From: Staphylococcus saprophyticus subsp. saprophyticus ATCC 15305 = NCTC 7292
GTDB taxonomy: Bacteria > Bacillota > Bacilli > Staphylococcales > Staphylococcaceae
Length of the DNA stretch: 64,000 nucleotides
Reading direction: 5' to 3'
Assembly: GCF_000010125.1 (NCBI RefSeq)
Contig: NC_007350.1
Coordinates: 2,232,001-2,296,000, forward strand
The notes below the pieces were generated by a model, which searched no databases, was not told the origin of the DNA, and saw only the letters and a list, made by a program, of their open reading frames with translations. Of the stretch, positions 1 through 7,942 are shown piece by piece (position 1 is the stretch's first letter; each line of letters opens with the position of its first letter). The translations under genes were made by a program, and so were the position numbers.

Positions 1-230
1 GTATGAAAACCACCTGTCACAGGGTGTTTAATAGCCAATTGTCCTAAACAAAGCATGACGAGATAAACAAGTATTGAACCTACTATATAAGATAAGACAG
101 TCCCTAGAGGTCCAGCTTGTTGTAAAGTATACCCAGAACTTAAAAATAATCCTGTACCAATAACGCCACCAAAGCTTAATAACATGAGATGGCGCTGCTT
201 CATGGCACGTTTAAATGATGTTTGTTCCAT
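1..230 (-). CDS. Amino-acid permease (APC superfamily), N-terminal part, cut by window edge
   Basis: The reverse strand reads from an ATG at 230, preceded by an AAGGAG ribosome-binding site 10 bases upstream, to the left edge, giving 76 codons. The visible part begins [15 protein letters not shown] and continues with the [15 protein letters not shown] glycine-rich first helix typical of the amino-acid transporter family that includes RocE, GabP and LysP. The family imports amino acids with protons. The substrate cannot be read from this fragment. The gene is divergent from glutamate dehydrogenase and shares its 290-bp promoter region, which fits a role in feeding amino-acid catabolism, but that link is inference. 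Confidence 0.85.
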   Translation of the reverse strand, partial: MEQTSFKRAMKQRHLMLLSFGGVIGTGLFLSSGYTLQQAGPLGTVLSYIVGSILVYLVMLCLGQLAIKHPVTGGFH

Positions 231-381
231 TGAATGTGCTCCTTATCTTTAAGTACTCAATATAGATTTTTGATATAATTAAACATTTTATTGATTTCTG
301 AAAATTTAGTCAATAGTAAGTTATAGTATCTTTGATATCCCACTGCTAAATTATTAATTGAGTTTATTCATCCAGCTTAAA

Positions 382-395
382 AGAAAGCGCTATTA
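382..395. promoter_or_regulatory. Candidate cre (CcpA) site upstream of glutamate dehydrogenase
   Basis: AGAAAGCGCTATTA fits the cre consensus TGWNANCGNTNWCA at 10 of its 12 defined or central positions. It lies in the 290-bp divergent region between the permease and glutamate dehydrogenase. Catabolite repression of catabolic glutamate dehydrogenase is known in Bacillus and Staphylococcus, which makes the site plausible. The rest of the region is AT-rich, with no other motif I can support. Confidence 0.45.
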
Positions 396-519
396 CATTA
401 ACTGAATTTTCAAACTTTTATAAAAATTCAGATCTTTGTATTGCTTTTCATTCTCAACGCTATTAACATAAACTATGTATCACTTTAAATATCTAAGTAA
501 TAAATAGAGGAGTTTTATA

Positions 520-1764
520 ATGACAGAATATAATGACTTAGTAACTTCTACTCAAGAAATTACCAAAGAAGCTTTACATAAATTAGGTTTTGATGAAGGT
601 ATGTACGAACTTATAAAAGAACCTTTAAGATTTTTAGAAGTCCGCATCCCTATTCGCATGGATGACGGTACTGTAAAAACGTTTACGGGCTACCGTGCCC
701 AACACAATCATGCTGTAGGTCCTACTAAAGGTGGTATTCGTTTCCATCCTGATGTTAATAAAGAAGAAGTCAAAGCACTATCTATGTGGATGACTATGAA
801 ATGTGGTATCACTAACCTTCCATTTGGTGGCGGTAAAGGGGGTATTATTTGCGATCCACGACAAATGAGTAACCAAGAACTAGAGCGTTTATCTCGTGGC
901 TATGTTCGTGCAATTTCTCAATTTGTTGGTCCCGAAAGTGACATTCCAGCACCAGACGTTTATACAAACCCCCAAATTATGTCTTGGATGATGGATGAAT
1001 ATAGTAAGATTAATCGCTCAAATGCGTTTGCATTTATTACAGGTAAACCACTTTCATTAGGCGGTTCACAAGGACGAAATCGTGCAACTGCATTAGGTGC
1101 AGTAATCACAATTGAAGAAGCGACCAAGCGTAAAAACATTGACATTAAAGGCTCTCGTGTAGCAATTCAAGGTTTCGGTAATGCGGGTAGCTTTATCGCA
1201 AAAATTTTACACGATATGGGCGCTAAAATTGTAGCTATTTCTGAAAGTTTTGGTGCATTACATGATTCTAATGGGTTAGATGTAGACCGACTCGTTGAAT
1301 TAAAGGAACAACACGGCCGCGTTACACATTTGTATGACAACGTTATTCCTAATGAACAATTATTTGAAGTCGATTGCGATATTTTAGTTCCTGCCGCACT
1401 TTCAAATCAAATTAACGAAGTGAATGCACATCATATTAAAGCAAAAATTATAGCAGAAGCCGCAAATGGCCCAACGACACCAGAAGCAACACGTATTTTA
1501 ACTGAGCGCGGCGTCTTAATTATTCCAGATGTGCTTGCGAGTGCTGGTGGTGTAACAGTATCTTATTTCGAATGGGTACAAAATAATCAAGGTTATTATT
1601 GGTCAGAAGAAGAAGTAAACACAAAATTACGCGATAAAATGGTTGAAGCGTTTAATACGATATATGATTTAGCAGAAGATAGAAAAATGGATATGCGTTT
1701 AGCTGCCTATGTCTTAGGTATTAAACGAACTGCCGAAGCATCTCGTTTCCGTGGTTGGGCATAA
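520..1764 (+). CDS. gluD: NAD-type catabolic glutamate dehydrogenase
   Basis: This 414-residue enzyme matches the usual length of hexameric GudB/RocG/GluD enzymes and is very like S. aureus GluD along its whole length. It oxidises glutamate to 2-oxoglutarate and ammonium in the cytoplasm. Visible marks are the substrate loop GPTKGGIRFHP (67-77), the catalytic lysine in GGGKGG (about K106), the catalytic aspartate region DIPAPD (about 141-146), and the Rossmann motif GFGNAGS (218-224). The ATG follows a GAGGAG site nine bases upstream. It could process glutamate from the permease upstream or from the ureohydrolase downstream. It is a separate unit closed by a strong terminator. I cannot tell whether the genome has another copy. 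Confidence 0.93.
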   Translation: MTEYNDLVTSTQEITKEALHKLGFDEGMYELIKEPLRFLEVRIPIRMDDGTVKTFTGYRAQHNHAVGPTKGGIRFHPDVNKEEVKALSMWMTMKCGITNLPFGGGKGGIICDPRQMSNQELERLSRGYVRAISQFVGPESDIPAPDVYTNPQIMSWMMDEYSKINRSNAFAFITGKPLSLGGSQGRNRATALGAVITIEEATKRKNIDIKGSRVAIQGFGNAGSFIAKILHDMGAKIVAISESFGALHDSNGLDVDRLVELKEQHGRVTHLYDNVIPNEQLFEVDCDILVPAALSNQINEVNAHHIKAKIIAEAANGPTTPEATRILTERGVLIIPDVLASAGGVTVSYFEWVQNNQGYYWSEEEVNTKLRDKMVEAFNTIYDLAEDRKMDMRLAAYVLGIKRTAEASRFRGWA

Positions 1765-1848
1765 TTCCTATATATTAAGGGACTATATCCGACGAATAAT
1801 CAAATGATGTATTGTTATCAATCAAATTTTCATAATATACTTAACTTA

Positions 1849-1893
1849 GCTATGAAGTCATCTATGACGCGAGATGACTTCATAGCTTTTTTG
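1849..1893 (+). terminator. Rho-independent terminator after gluD
   Basis: A perfect 15-bp stem (1849-1863 with 1872-1886) around an 8-base loop is followed by TTTTTT. It ends the gluD transcript. The remaining 220 bases up to the ureohydrolase are AT-rich; I looked for guanidine-type riboswitch ACGR loops and saw none. Confidence 0.9.
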
Positions 1894-2116
1894 TTATAGC
1901 ATCTAAGTGTTTTCCATATTCGCTGTATTTATTGCGCTTCATTGTTATATCTGAGGTTCACTTTTTTATTTTAAGCTGCTCCATCACACCTTCATTGCTA
2001 TCCTCTTAATATTTAAGTATATCTTCACTTTTCAAAAATTAGAATTTTCTGATTTATTTGAAATACAAATTAATAATCTATATACTTATTTACAACAAAA
2101 GGGAGGATGTACAATT

Positions 2117-3061
2117 ATGAAGAACAATATTTATGGTAATGTACCGTGTTTTTTAAATAGTAAGAATCTCAATCAGACAAATACATTAGATACAGACGTC
2201 ATCGTTTATGGCGCACCATTTGAAGGTGAAAGTACTTGGGGCGATTATACGGGTGTAGAATTGGGCCCGAAACAAATTCGTGTTTGTTCAGCTCGCTATA
2301 GTCAATATTTACCTGAGCTCAATCACATTGATATCAGTGAACACCTAACGATGGGAGACGTTGGTGATGTGCCCTTTGTAGCACACGATAATAAACAAAG
2401 TTACGACAATATTAGTGATTTCGCTAAAAAGCTTTGGGATAGTGGTAAATTCTTAGTTGGCTTTGGTGGAGAGCATGGTGTGACATATCCAATACTGAAA
2501 GCACTAACGGAAACAGGCAAAAAAGTAGGCATCATTCATTTAGATGCGCACTATGACAACATGCCTGATTACGAAGGTGAACCTTATGCGCGTAACACCC
2601 CTTTTATGAGACTTTATGAAACGGATGGTATACGCAACGAAAGTATTATTCACACTGGTATACACGGTCCTAGAAATAAGCCTGAAACTGGTCGCTTCGC
2701 ACAAGAAGCTGGTGCAGTAACTTTAACTATTAATGATATTCGAGCGGCTAAAGACTTGAAAACATATGCACACGAAATCTACGCGCAAGCGAGCAAGGAT
2801 GTAGATGTTGTCTACCTAACTATCTGTAGTGATGTACTTGACTTCGCCTTTAATCCTGGTGGTCCTGTCGATGGTAATGGGTTATCTTCTTATGAACTCC
2901 TTACGATGATTCATGAATTCGGAAAACTAGGGCTTGGTGGCATGGACTACGTGGAAGTATATCCTATGATGGATGCCAATCAAAACTCAGCTCATTTTGT
3001 CTCTACAGCAGTGTTATATGTACTTGCTGGCCACGTCGCTTATTTAAATCAAACAAAATAA
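2117..3061 (+). CDS. Ureohydrolase (arginase/agmatinase/formimidoylglutamase family) with altered metal motif
   Basis: A 314-residue member of the binuclear-metal ureohydrolase superfamily, cytoplasmic, expected to hydrolyse a guanidino or formimino group. Visible motifs are GGEH (117-120), HLDAHYD (141-147, ligands D143, H145, D147) and the C-terminal metal motif at 235-247, which reads TICSDVLDFAFNP. The family usually has SxDxDxLDP there, so one aspartate ligand position is a cysteine (C237) while D239 and D242 remain. The start has a strong GGGAGG site. Only eight bases separate it from an unusual Nramp-fold transporter, so the two are almost surely co-transcribed. HutG-like, agmatinase-like, guanidinobutyrase-like or guanidine hydrolase activity are all possible; the substrate is not readable. 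Confidence 0.8.
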   Translation: MKNNIYGNVPCFLNSKNLNQTNTLDTDVIVYGAPFEGESTWGDYTGVELGPKQIRVCSARYSQYLPELNHIDISEHLTMGDVGDVPFVAHDNKQSYDNISDFAKKLWDSGKFLVGFGGEHGVTYPILKALTETGKKVGIIHLDAHYDNMPDYEGEPYARNTPFMRLYETDGIRNESIIHTGIHGPRNKPETGRFAQEAGAVTLTINDIRAAKDLKTYAHEIYAQASKDVDVVYLTICSDVLDFAFNPGGPVDGNGLSSYELLTMIHEFGKLGLGGMDYVEVYPMMDANQNSAHFVSTAVLYVLAGHVAYLNQTK

Positions 3062-3078
3062 TTTGAGGAGTGGTGCTA

Positions 3079-4299
3079 TTGTTTAAAGAAGCTGGGAAGA
3101 TTTTAAGATCACTCGGTCCCGGAATGATTATCACTGCCTCATTTATCGGTCCAGGTACAGTGACCACAATGACACAAGGTGGTGCCGGTTTCGGTTATAG
3201 TTTATTGTGGGCCGTTGTATTTTCTATTGTAGCCACAATTGTGCTGCAGGAAATGATCATTCGCTTATCTCTCGTCACACGTGAAGGTTTAGGTGAAGCA
3301 ATACAGGATTTATTTAAACATAGAATCGGTAAACTTATCATTGTATGGTTTACATTAATAGCAGTTACAATTGGTTGTGCTGCCTATATCAGTGGTGACT
3401 TAATCGGGACTTCGTTAGGTGCTTCTTATTTATTAAATTTACCAGAGCATTGGGTAGCACCTGTCATCGGTATCATCATTTTACTCATTGGGTTATTTGG
3501 CAACTATCGTTTTTTAGAAAAAATTATGCTTGTACTTATGGTTATTATGGGCATTATCTTTATTACTACGATGATAGTAATTCAACCAGATATTGTTGCT
3601 ATTTTAAAAGGTGTGTTTGTGCCTACAATTCCAAACGGATCTATTATCACAATCATCGCACTGATAGGAACTACCGTGGTTCCATACAATTTCTTTATAC
3701 ATTCAACTGCAGTACATGAACGTTTTGGCAATATTAAAGAATTAAAATATGCACGTTGGGACACCGTCATTTCAATTTCTATTGGTGGTATTATTTCAGC
3801 AGCTATATTAATTACTGCTGCTACTTTAATACAAGGTAAAGAAGTGACAAGTGTGATTCAACTCGCTGGTCCGCTTGAACCTGTACTTGGAAATGCAGCA
3901 CCATTCGCCATCAGTATCGGATTATTTGCAGCTGGACTCTCTTCAGCTATTGCATCACCTGCAGGCGCCGCTGCAACGATCAGTAGTTTATTAGGTTGGC
4001 AAGGCGGGATGCAAAGTAAGAAATATAAGACTGTTTTTACGATCATCATCATTATCGGTATTATTACTTCAGCTTTAGGCTTTGAACCGCTTCAAGTGCT
4101 ACTTGTGGCCCAAGCATTAAATGGTATTATCTTACCTATTGTGGCCATTCTTATTTTCATCATAATTAATAAGAAAAACTTGATGGGTCATTACGTAAAT
4201 ACGCTATGGCTCAATATAATCGGGGGTATTGTGGTACTTGTCGTTACATTCTTAGGCCTTTATAGCTTGATAGATGCGATTTCGAGTTTTATGTCTTAA
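3079..4299 (+). CDS. Nramp-fold transporter lacking canonical metal-binding residues
   Basis: A polytopic membrane protein (about 11 helices, 406 residues) related to the Nramp/MntH family. I start it at TTG 3079, eight bases after a GAGGAG site; the upstream in-frame GTG at 3070 lies inside that site. In true Nramp metal transporters helix 1 carries DPGN and helix 6 carries MPH. Here the same places read GPGT (24-27) and VPYN (201-204), so the Asp, Asn and Met that hold Mn/Fe are all replaced. Known NRAMP-related proteins with altered motifs carry other substrates (for example Mg2+ in NRMTs). Co-transcription with the ureohydrolase suggests its substrate, a product, or an unusual metal as cargo. 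That is inference. Confidence 0.75.
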   Translation: MFKEAGKILRSLGPGMIITASFIGPGTVTTMTQGGAGFGYSLLWAVVFSIVATIVLQEMIIRLSLVTREGLGEAIQDLFKHRIGKLIIVWFTLIAVTIGCAAYISGDLIGTSLGASYLLNLPEHWVAPVIGIIILLIGLFGNYRFLEKIMLVLMVIMGIIFITTMIVIQPDIVAILKGVFVPTIPNGSIITIIALIGTTVVPYNFFIHSTAVHERFGNIKELKYARWDTVISISIGGIISAAILITAATLIQGKEVTSVIQLAGPLEPVLGNAAPFAISIGLFAAGLSSAIASPAGAAATISSLLGWQGGMQSKKYKTVFTIIIIIGIITSALGFEPLQVLLVAQALNGIILPIVAILIFIIINKKNLMGHYVNTLWLNIIGGIVVLVVTFLGLYSLIDAISSFMS

Positions 4300-4306
4300 A
4301 TATTCA

Positions 4307-4348
4307 AAAAGCCCAAGTTGAGTTATTGAAAACTTAACTTGGGCTTTT
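4307..4348. terminator. Bidirectional terminator between transporter and SRPBCC gene
   Basis: The sequence AAAAGCCCAAGTT pairs with AACTTGGGCTTTT around a short A/T-rich loop, leaving U tracts on both strands. It can serve the plus-strand transporter and the convergent minus-strand gene. Confidence 0.85.
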
Positions 4349-4431
4349 AAATCTCAAATTAGGCAAAACCTATTACCTTCAACTTTGTCACTACTTATAA
4401 GTACTTTCTAAAAGTGACTTCACTGTAAATA

Positions 4432-4899
4432 TTAACCTTCACATAGCTGTTTTAATCGCTCAAACATCAAGTTATAGCCTGTTTCCATTTCTTTTTTGAC
4501 TTCTGTCTTATCCGCTTCGAAATCGTTTGTGTCGCCTTCAAAAGGAACTTTGATGCCTTGGTTAAATTTAACTTCTGTTGCTCCTGTTAAATCAACAAAT
4601 TCAACAGTGATGATATCTTCTAACTCACTAAATTGAGGCATTTTAAATGAAAACGTCAATTTATAAGGACTGACAATATCTATATACGTGCCAATTGCTC
4701 TATATTCAACGCCCTCTCTGACATCGATAATTTCCCAGTCTCCATTGATTTCAAATTGATTCTTGGCAACTTTATTCGTTTCTTCTGTTGTCATAAACCA
4801 CTGTTTAAAAAGACTCGGCTTAGTCCAGGCACGAAACACTTCTTCTACTGGTGCATCTACTTTAAACGTCATGTCTAAATTTACAATTTCCCATTCCAT
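4432..4899 (-). CDS. SRPBCC (AHSA1-like / START-fold) domain protein
   Basis: A 155-residue single-domain protein of the AHSA1/SRPBCC helix-grip fold. It has the N-terminal VDAPVEEVFRAWT helix and the LFKQWFMTT segment usual in these proteins, and a C-terminal amphipathic helix. Family members bind hydrophobic ligands or act as Hsp90 ATPase activator-like proteins; the ligand here is unknown. I start it at ATG 4899 (MEWEIVN), nine bases after a GGAG site, because the upstream TTG at 4917 overlaps that site. It is monocistronic and not obviously linked to its neighbours. Confidence 0.75.
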   Translation of the reverse strand: MEWEIVNLDMTFKVDAPVEEVFRAWTKPSLFKQWFMTTEETNKVAKNQFEINGDWEIIDVREGVEYRAIGTYIDIVSPYKLTFSFKMPQFSELEDIITVEFVDLTGATEVKFNQGIKVPFEGDTNDFEADKTEVKKEMETGYNLMFERLKQLCEG

Positions 4900-5024
4900 T
4901 ATCAACATCTCCTTCAAGTGTAATACGTTATTATTTAATTACCTCTTTTTCAGTGCACAAACCAAAATGATTTTCCATTCATGATTGCGGTCGTTGATTT
5001 TAGTCATATCACTCTTATAAAAAC

Positions 5025-6653
5025 TTACATTAATGCGCTCACATTACGCATAATACGTGCTTTTTTATATCCCAGTAAATCATGTAATTCTTTATAGGCA
5101 TTGAATAATTTTTTATAAATTAAGACCTGTGCATGATCTGGTTCTACTTGATATAAAACAGGTTCTTTCATTGCTTGGATAGCTGAAGAAAAATTAGGAT
5201 GCGCACCGCCACAAATCGCACCTAAAATGGCTGCTCCGATAGCTGGTGCATACTCACTATCAATAACTGTAATCTTCTTGTTCAATACATTTGCGTAAAT
5301 TTCCATTAATAAATGATTCTTTTTAGGTATACCACCACAAGCAAAAACGCGTTCCACTTCCATTTGCCAACCTTGATATTGTTGCATAATCATTTTTGTT
5401 CCAAATGCTGTTGCTTCCATATATGCACGATATATATCTTCATGTTTCGTTTGTAAACTTAAGCCAAATAGACTCCCTTTCAAATTACTATCACTTAACA
5501 CACTCCGATTCCCATTATGCCAGTCCAAAGCGATCAGACCACTTTCTCCAGGATAACGCTGACTTGCTTTTTCATTAAGTAATTCAAAAATTGAAATTCC
5601 TCTATCTTCTGCCGTTTTTACATATTCATATGGGGATTGATTAGCTACATATTCAAACAAATCACCAACTGCTGTTTGTCCTGCTTCGTATGCATATAAA
5701 TCTGGTATAATGGCACCTTTAACTGACCCCGAGATACCAGGTACTTTATGTTGCTCTTTATTCAGCATTAAATGACACGTGCTTGTTCCCATAACCATTG
5801 TCATTTCTTTATCTTTTTCAGCACCAATACCTAGTAAACTTGAGTGCGCATCTATAATGAACGGACTTACTACCGTTTCAGGTGAAAGTCCTAATTTATG
5901 TGCCATCTCTGCACTCACTGTACCGACACTTTCACCTATACTGACGATAGGCGCTTCTACTTTCGTGCGTACAATATCTGATAGATTGTCATCCACTTTA
6001 TCAAATAAATCATAATGAAAGCCTGTAGATGATTCCCAAAAAGACTTAAAGCCCAAACCACAGTTAGATCGAACATTTTCACCAGTAAGTCGATTCACAA
6101 TCCAATCCCCAGCTTCCATAATATCAGCCGTTTCAGTCATGACTTCTGGCGCTTTATCATTCACTTCCATAATCTTAGGAATCATCCATTCGCTACTCAC
6201 ATTAAATCCATAGTATCCTAACCAGCGATTCTTCTCTTCTATCGCAGTATTAAACAATAGATCTGCTTCTGCCTGAGCGCCATGATGCTTCCATAATTTC
6301 ACATAAGCATGAGGATTGTTATAAAATTTAGGATTGTTATGCATTGGTTCCATCTGGTCATCTACAAATATGACTGTGGAAGAAGTGAAGTCTATACCTA
6401 TACCAACAATATCCTTTGCATCTATATTTGTTTTTGCCAAAATTTCTGGTATCCCTGTTTCAATGACTTCCATATAATCATTCGCATTTTGTAATGCATA
6501 ACTTTGTGGCAGCTTGTGTCCATTGAGTTCACCTTCAATTGTTCCATGGGCATATGTTTGTACATATTGACCTATGATTTCTCCATTCTCAGTGTTCACC
6601 AAGAACACTCTTCCTGAGCCAGTTCCAAAATCTATCCCTATACTGTAAGTCAT
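5025..6653 (-). CDS. araB: Ribulokinase, FGGY family (AraB-like)
   Basis: A 542-residue FGGY carbohydrate kinase that phosphorylates ribulose with ATP in the cytoplasm. The ATPase phosphate-1 motif is near the N-terminus (IGIDFGTGSGR), and the C-terminal half carries the adenosine-binding region with ACGGIPKKN (about 440-448) and AIGAAILGA. Length and sequence fit AraB of staphylococci. No araA or araD is nearby; instead it is divergent from a dehydrogenase, a ribitol-type transporter and a DeoR regulator. I infer it phosphorylates D-ribulose made from ribitol rather than acting in L-arabinose use; AraB enzymes are known to accept both ribuloses. The shared promoter region with cre sites suggests catabolite repression and common induction. 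Confidence 0.85.
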   Translation of the reverse strand: MTYSIGIDFGTGSGRVFLVNTENGEIIGQYVQTYAHGTIEGELNGHKLPQSYALQNANDYMEVIETGIPEILAKTNIDAKDIVGIGIDFTSSTVIFVDDQMEPMHNNPKFYNNPHAYVKLWKHHGAQAEADLLFNTAIEEKNRWLGYYGFNVSSEWMIPKIMEVNDKAPEVMTETADIMEAGDWIVNRLTGENVRSNCGLGFKSFWESSTGFHYDLFDKVDDNLSDIVRTKVEAPIVSIGESVGTVSAEMAHKLGLSPETVVSPFIIDAHSSLLGIGAEKDKEMTMVMGTSTCHLMLNKEQHKVPGISGSVKGAIIPDLYAYEAGQTAVGDLFEYVANQSPYEYVKTAEDRGISIFELLNEKASQRYPGESGLIALDWHNGNRSVLSDSNLKGSLFGLSLQTKHEDIYRAYMEATAFGTKMIMQQYQGWQMEVERVFACGGIPKKNHLLMEIYANVLNKKITVIDSEYAPAIGAAILGAICGGAHPNFSSAIQAMKEPVLYQVEPDHAQVLIYKKLFNAYKELHDLLGYKKARIMRNVSALM

Positions 6654-6676
6654 AATTTATCCTCCAGTTCACTATA

Positions 6677-6690
6677 AGAAAACGCTTTCC
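6677..6690. promoter_or_regulatory. cre site downstream of the araB promoter
   Basis: AGAAAACGCTTTCC fits the CcpA-binding consensus at all but the outermost bases. It sits between the araB promoter and its start codon, a typical road-block position. Confidence 0.7.
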
Positions 6691-6732
6691 TAAATCATAA
6701 TGAAGATAGTTATAAAAATCAACACAAACATT

Positions 6733-6758
6733 CATAAAAATACATAAAGAAACATAAA
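6733..6758. promoter_or_regulatory. Operator: three CATAAA direct repeats at exactly 10-bp spacing
   Basis: CATAAA occurs at 6733-6738, 6743-6748 and 6753-6758, one helical turn apart. The repeats lie just downstream of the predicted araB -10 box. DeoR-family regulators often bind tandem direct repeats, and a DeoR-family gene ends this locus, so I infer these are its operators. Confidence 0.6.
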
Positions 6759-6763
6759 AAAGC

Positions 6764-6803
6764 ATTATAATCATTGACAAAGCATTATGTAAGCGTTTAC
6801 TAT
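6764..6803. promoter_or_regulatory. Overlapping divergent promoters for araB and the dehydrogenase operon
   Basis: On the plus strand TTGACA (6774-6779) is followed by TACTAT at 6798-6803 (18-bp spacer). On the minus strand TATAAT (6764-6769) serves araB, with a weaker CTTACA-type -35 box about 18 bp upstream. The two promoters overlap, so a single CcpA-bound site can affect both. Confidence 0.6.
6788..6801. promoter_or_regulatory. cre site over the dehydrogenase operon promoter
   Basis: TGTAAGCGTTTACT matches the cre consensus at every defined position but the last. It covers the spacer and -10 of the plus-strand promoter and the -35 side of the araB promoter. Confidence 0.8.
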
Positions 6804-6815
6804 TAGCCGTACAAA

Positions 6816-6831
6816 CATAAATGAACATAAA
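6816..6831. promoter_or_regulatory. Operator: two further CATAAA repeats at 10-bp spacing
   Basis: CATAAA recurs at 6816-6821 and 6826-6831, just after the plus-strand -10 box. This mirrors the three-copy set beside the araB promoter, which supports one repressor controlling both directions. Confidence 0.6.
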
Positions 6832-6851
6832 TATAAAGGAGTTGCGCAAAT

Positions 6852-7916
6852 ATGAAAATCGAATCGAACGCTTTTCGCTTAATCGAACCTGGCGTATTCA
6901 AAAAAGATACCCTTACGCATGATTTCGAAGAGAAAGATATTATCGTCAAACCTACAAAAGCAAGTGTCTGCCATGCAGATTTACGTTATTATACTGGCAA
7001 TCGTCGCCCAGAAGCACTCGCAAAGAAATTACCTATGGCACTCTTTCACGAAGGTATCGGTATCGTAGAAGATTCTAAACATCCTGATTTTCAACAAGGA
7101 GATAAAGTTGTCATTGTACCAAATATCCCTTCTCACTTACGTAAAGGTACATATCCAACGACTTCATTCCAAGATAATTATGATGAAAACGCCGTATTTA
7201 TGGGCAGTGGATTTGATGGTATATGCCAAGATCGCATGGTGGTGTCTGGCGATAATGTCGTAAAAGTTCCAACAGATTTAGATGAAGATGTCGCATTACT
7301 TGCTGAGTTATGTTCAGTATCACTGTTTCCAATCAATCAACTTGACGAGATAACAACTGAAACGTCCCCACAAGTTGCAATCTTTGGAGATGGTCCAGTC
7401 GGTTATTTAGCAGCAACTGCCTTACATTATATTTATGGTATTGATAAAGCAAATTTAATTGTATTTGGTGCAGTTCAAGAAAAACTAGCTGCCTTTGAAG
7501 ACTTTGCCACAACACATCTCGTATTTGACTTCGATTTCAATCAGTATCGTGGCGTACATACTGTTTTTGAATGTACGGGTGGTAAATTTTCAGAATCTGC
7601 AATTAACCAAGCCATCGATTTGATCGATAGACAGGGGCATATTGTATTAATGGGTGTCACGGAAGAACGCGTTGGTATTAACACCAGAGATGTTCTTGAA
7701 AAAGGTCTGACATTTTCGGGTAGTTCACGTAGTACAAAACGTGAATTCGAGCAACTCATTCATGCCTTTAGTAATAAACAGTACCAACAAGCGTTGAGAC
7801 AATTGATTCCAGAGACTTACTATCATATTCATGATACTTCAGATTTAAAAGAAGCCATGGATGATACTGCAGCACACAAAGGATGGAAAAAAACTTATTT
7901 ACAATATCATTGGTAA
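6852..7916 (+). CDS. Zinc-type alcohol dehydrogenase related to TarJ (ribulose-5-phosphate reductase); probable pentitol dehydrogenase
   Basis: A 354-residue medium-chain dehydrogenase. It aligns with staphylococcal TarJ: the zinc-site cysteine segment ASVCHADLRYYTG (C40), FHEG (H66, E67), the nucleotide-binding loop GDGPVG (179-184) and a C-terminal GSSRSTKREF segment. TarJ reduces ribulose 5-phosphate to ribitol 5-phosphate for wall teichoic acid, but here there is no TarI partner. The context is ribulokinase, an RbtT-like transporter and a DeoR regulator, so I infer oxidation of ribitol (or arabitol) to ribulose in a catabolic pathway. A role on the phosphate ester cannot be excluded. ATG follows an AAAGGAG site. 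It is the first gene of a three-gene operon. Confidence 0.75.
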   Translation: MKIESNAFRLIEPGVFKKDTLTHDFEEKDIIVKPTKASVCHADLRYYTGNRRPEALAKKLPMALFHEGIGIVEDSKHPDFQQGDKVVIVPNIPSHLRKGTYPTTSFQDNYDENAVFMGSGFDGICQDRMVVSGDNVVKVPTDLDEDVALLAELCSVSLFPINQLDEITTETSPQVAIFGDGPVGYLAATALHYIYGIDKANLIVFGAVQEKLAAFEDFATTHLVFDFDFNQYRGVHTVFECTGGKFSESAINQAIDLIDRQGHIVLMGVTEERVGINTRDVLEKGLTFSGSSRSTKREFEQLIHAFSNKQYQQALRQLIPETYYHIHDTSDLKEAMDDTAAHKGWKKTYLQYHW

Positions 7917-7942
7917 ACAATGACTGAAAAGGTGGTATATAA

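Noticed and set aside
2041-2116. Guanidine riboswitch before the ureohydrolase
   Set aside because: No ykkC-type or mini-ykkC ACGR hairpins are visible in the 220 bases upstream.
6733-6831. CATAAA repeats considered as a CRISPR array
   Set aside because: Units are 10 bp with no unique spacers and no cas genes; operator geometry explains them better.
6589-6849. 86-codon minus frame across the araB start and promoter region
   Set aside because: It covers cre sites, the operator repeats and both promoters; its product is low-complexity and there is no ribosome site.
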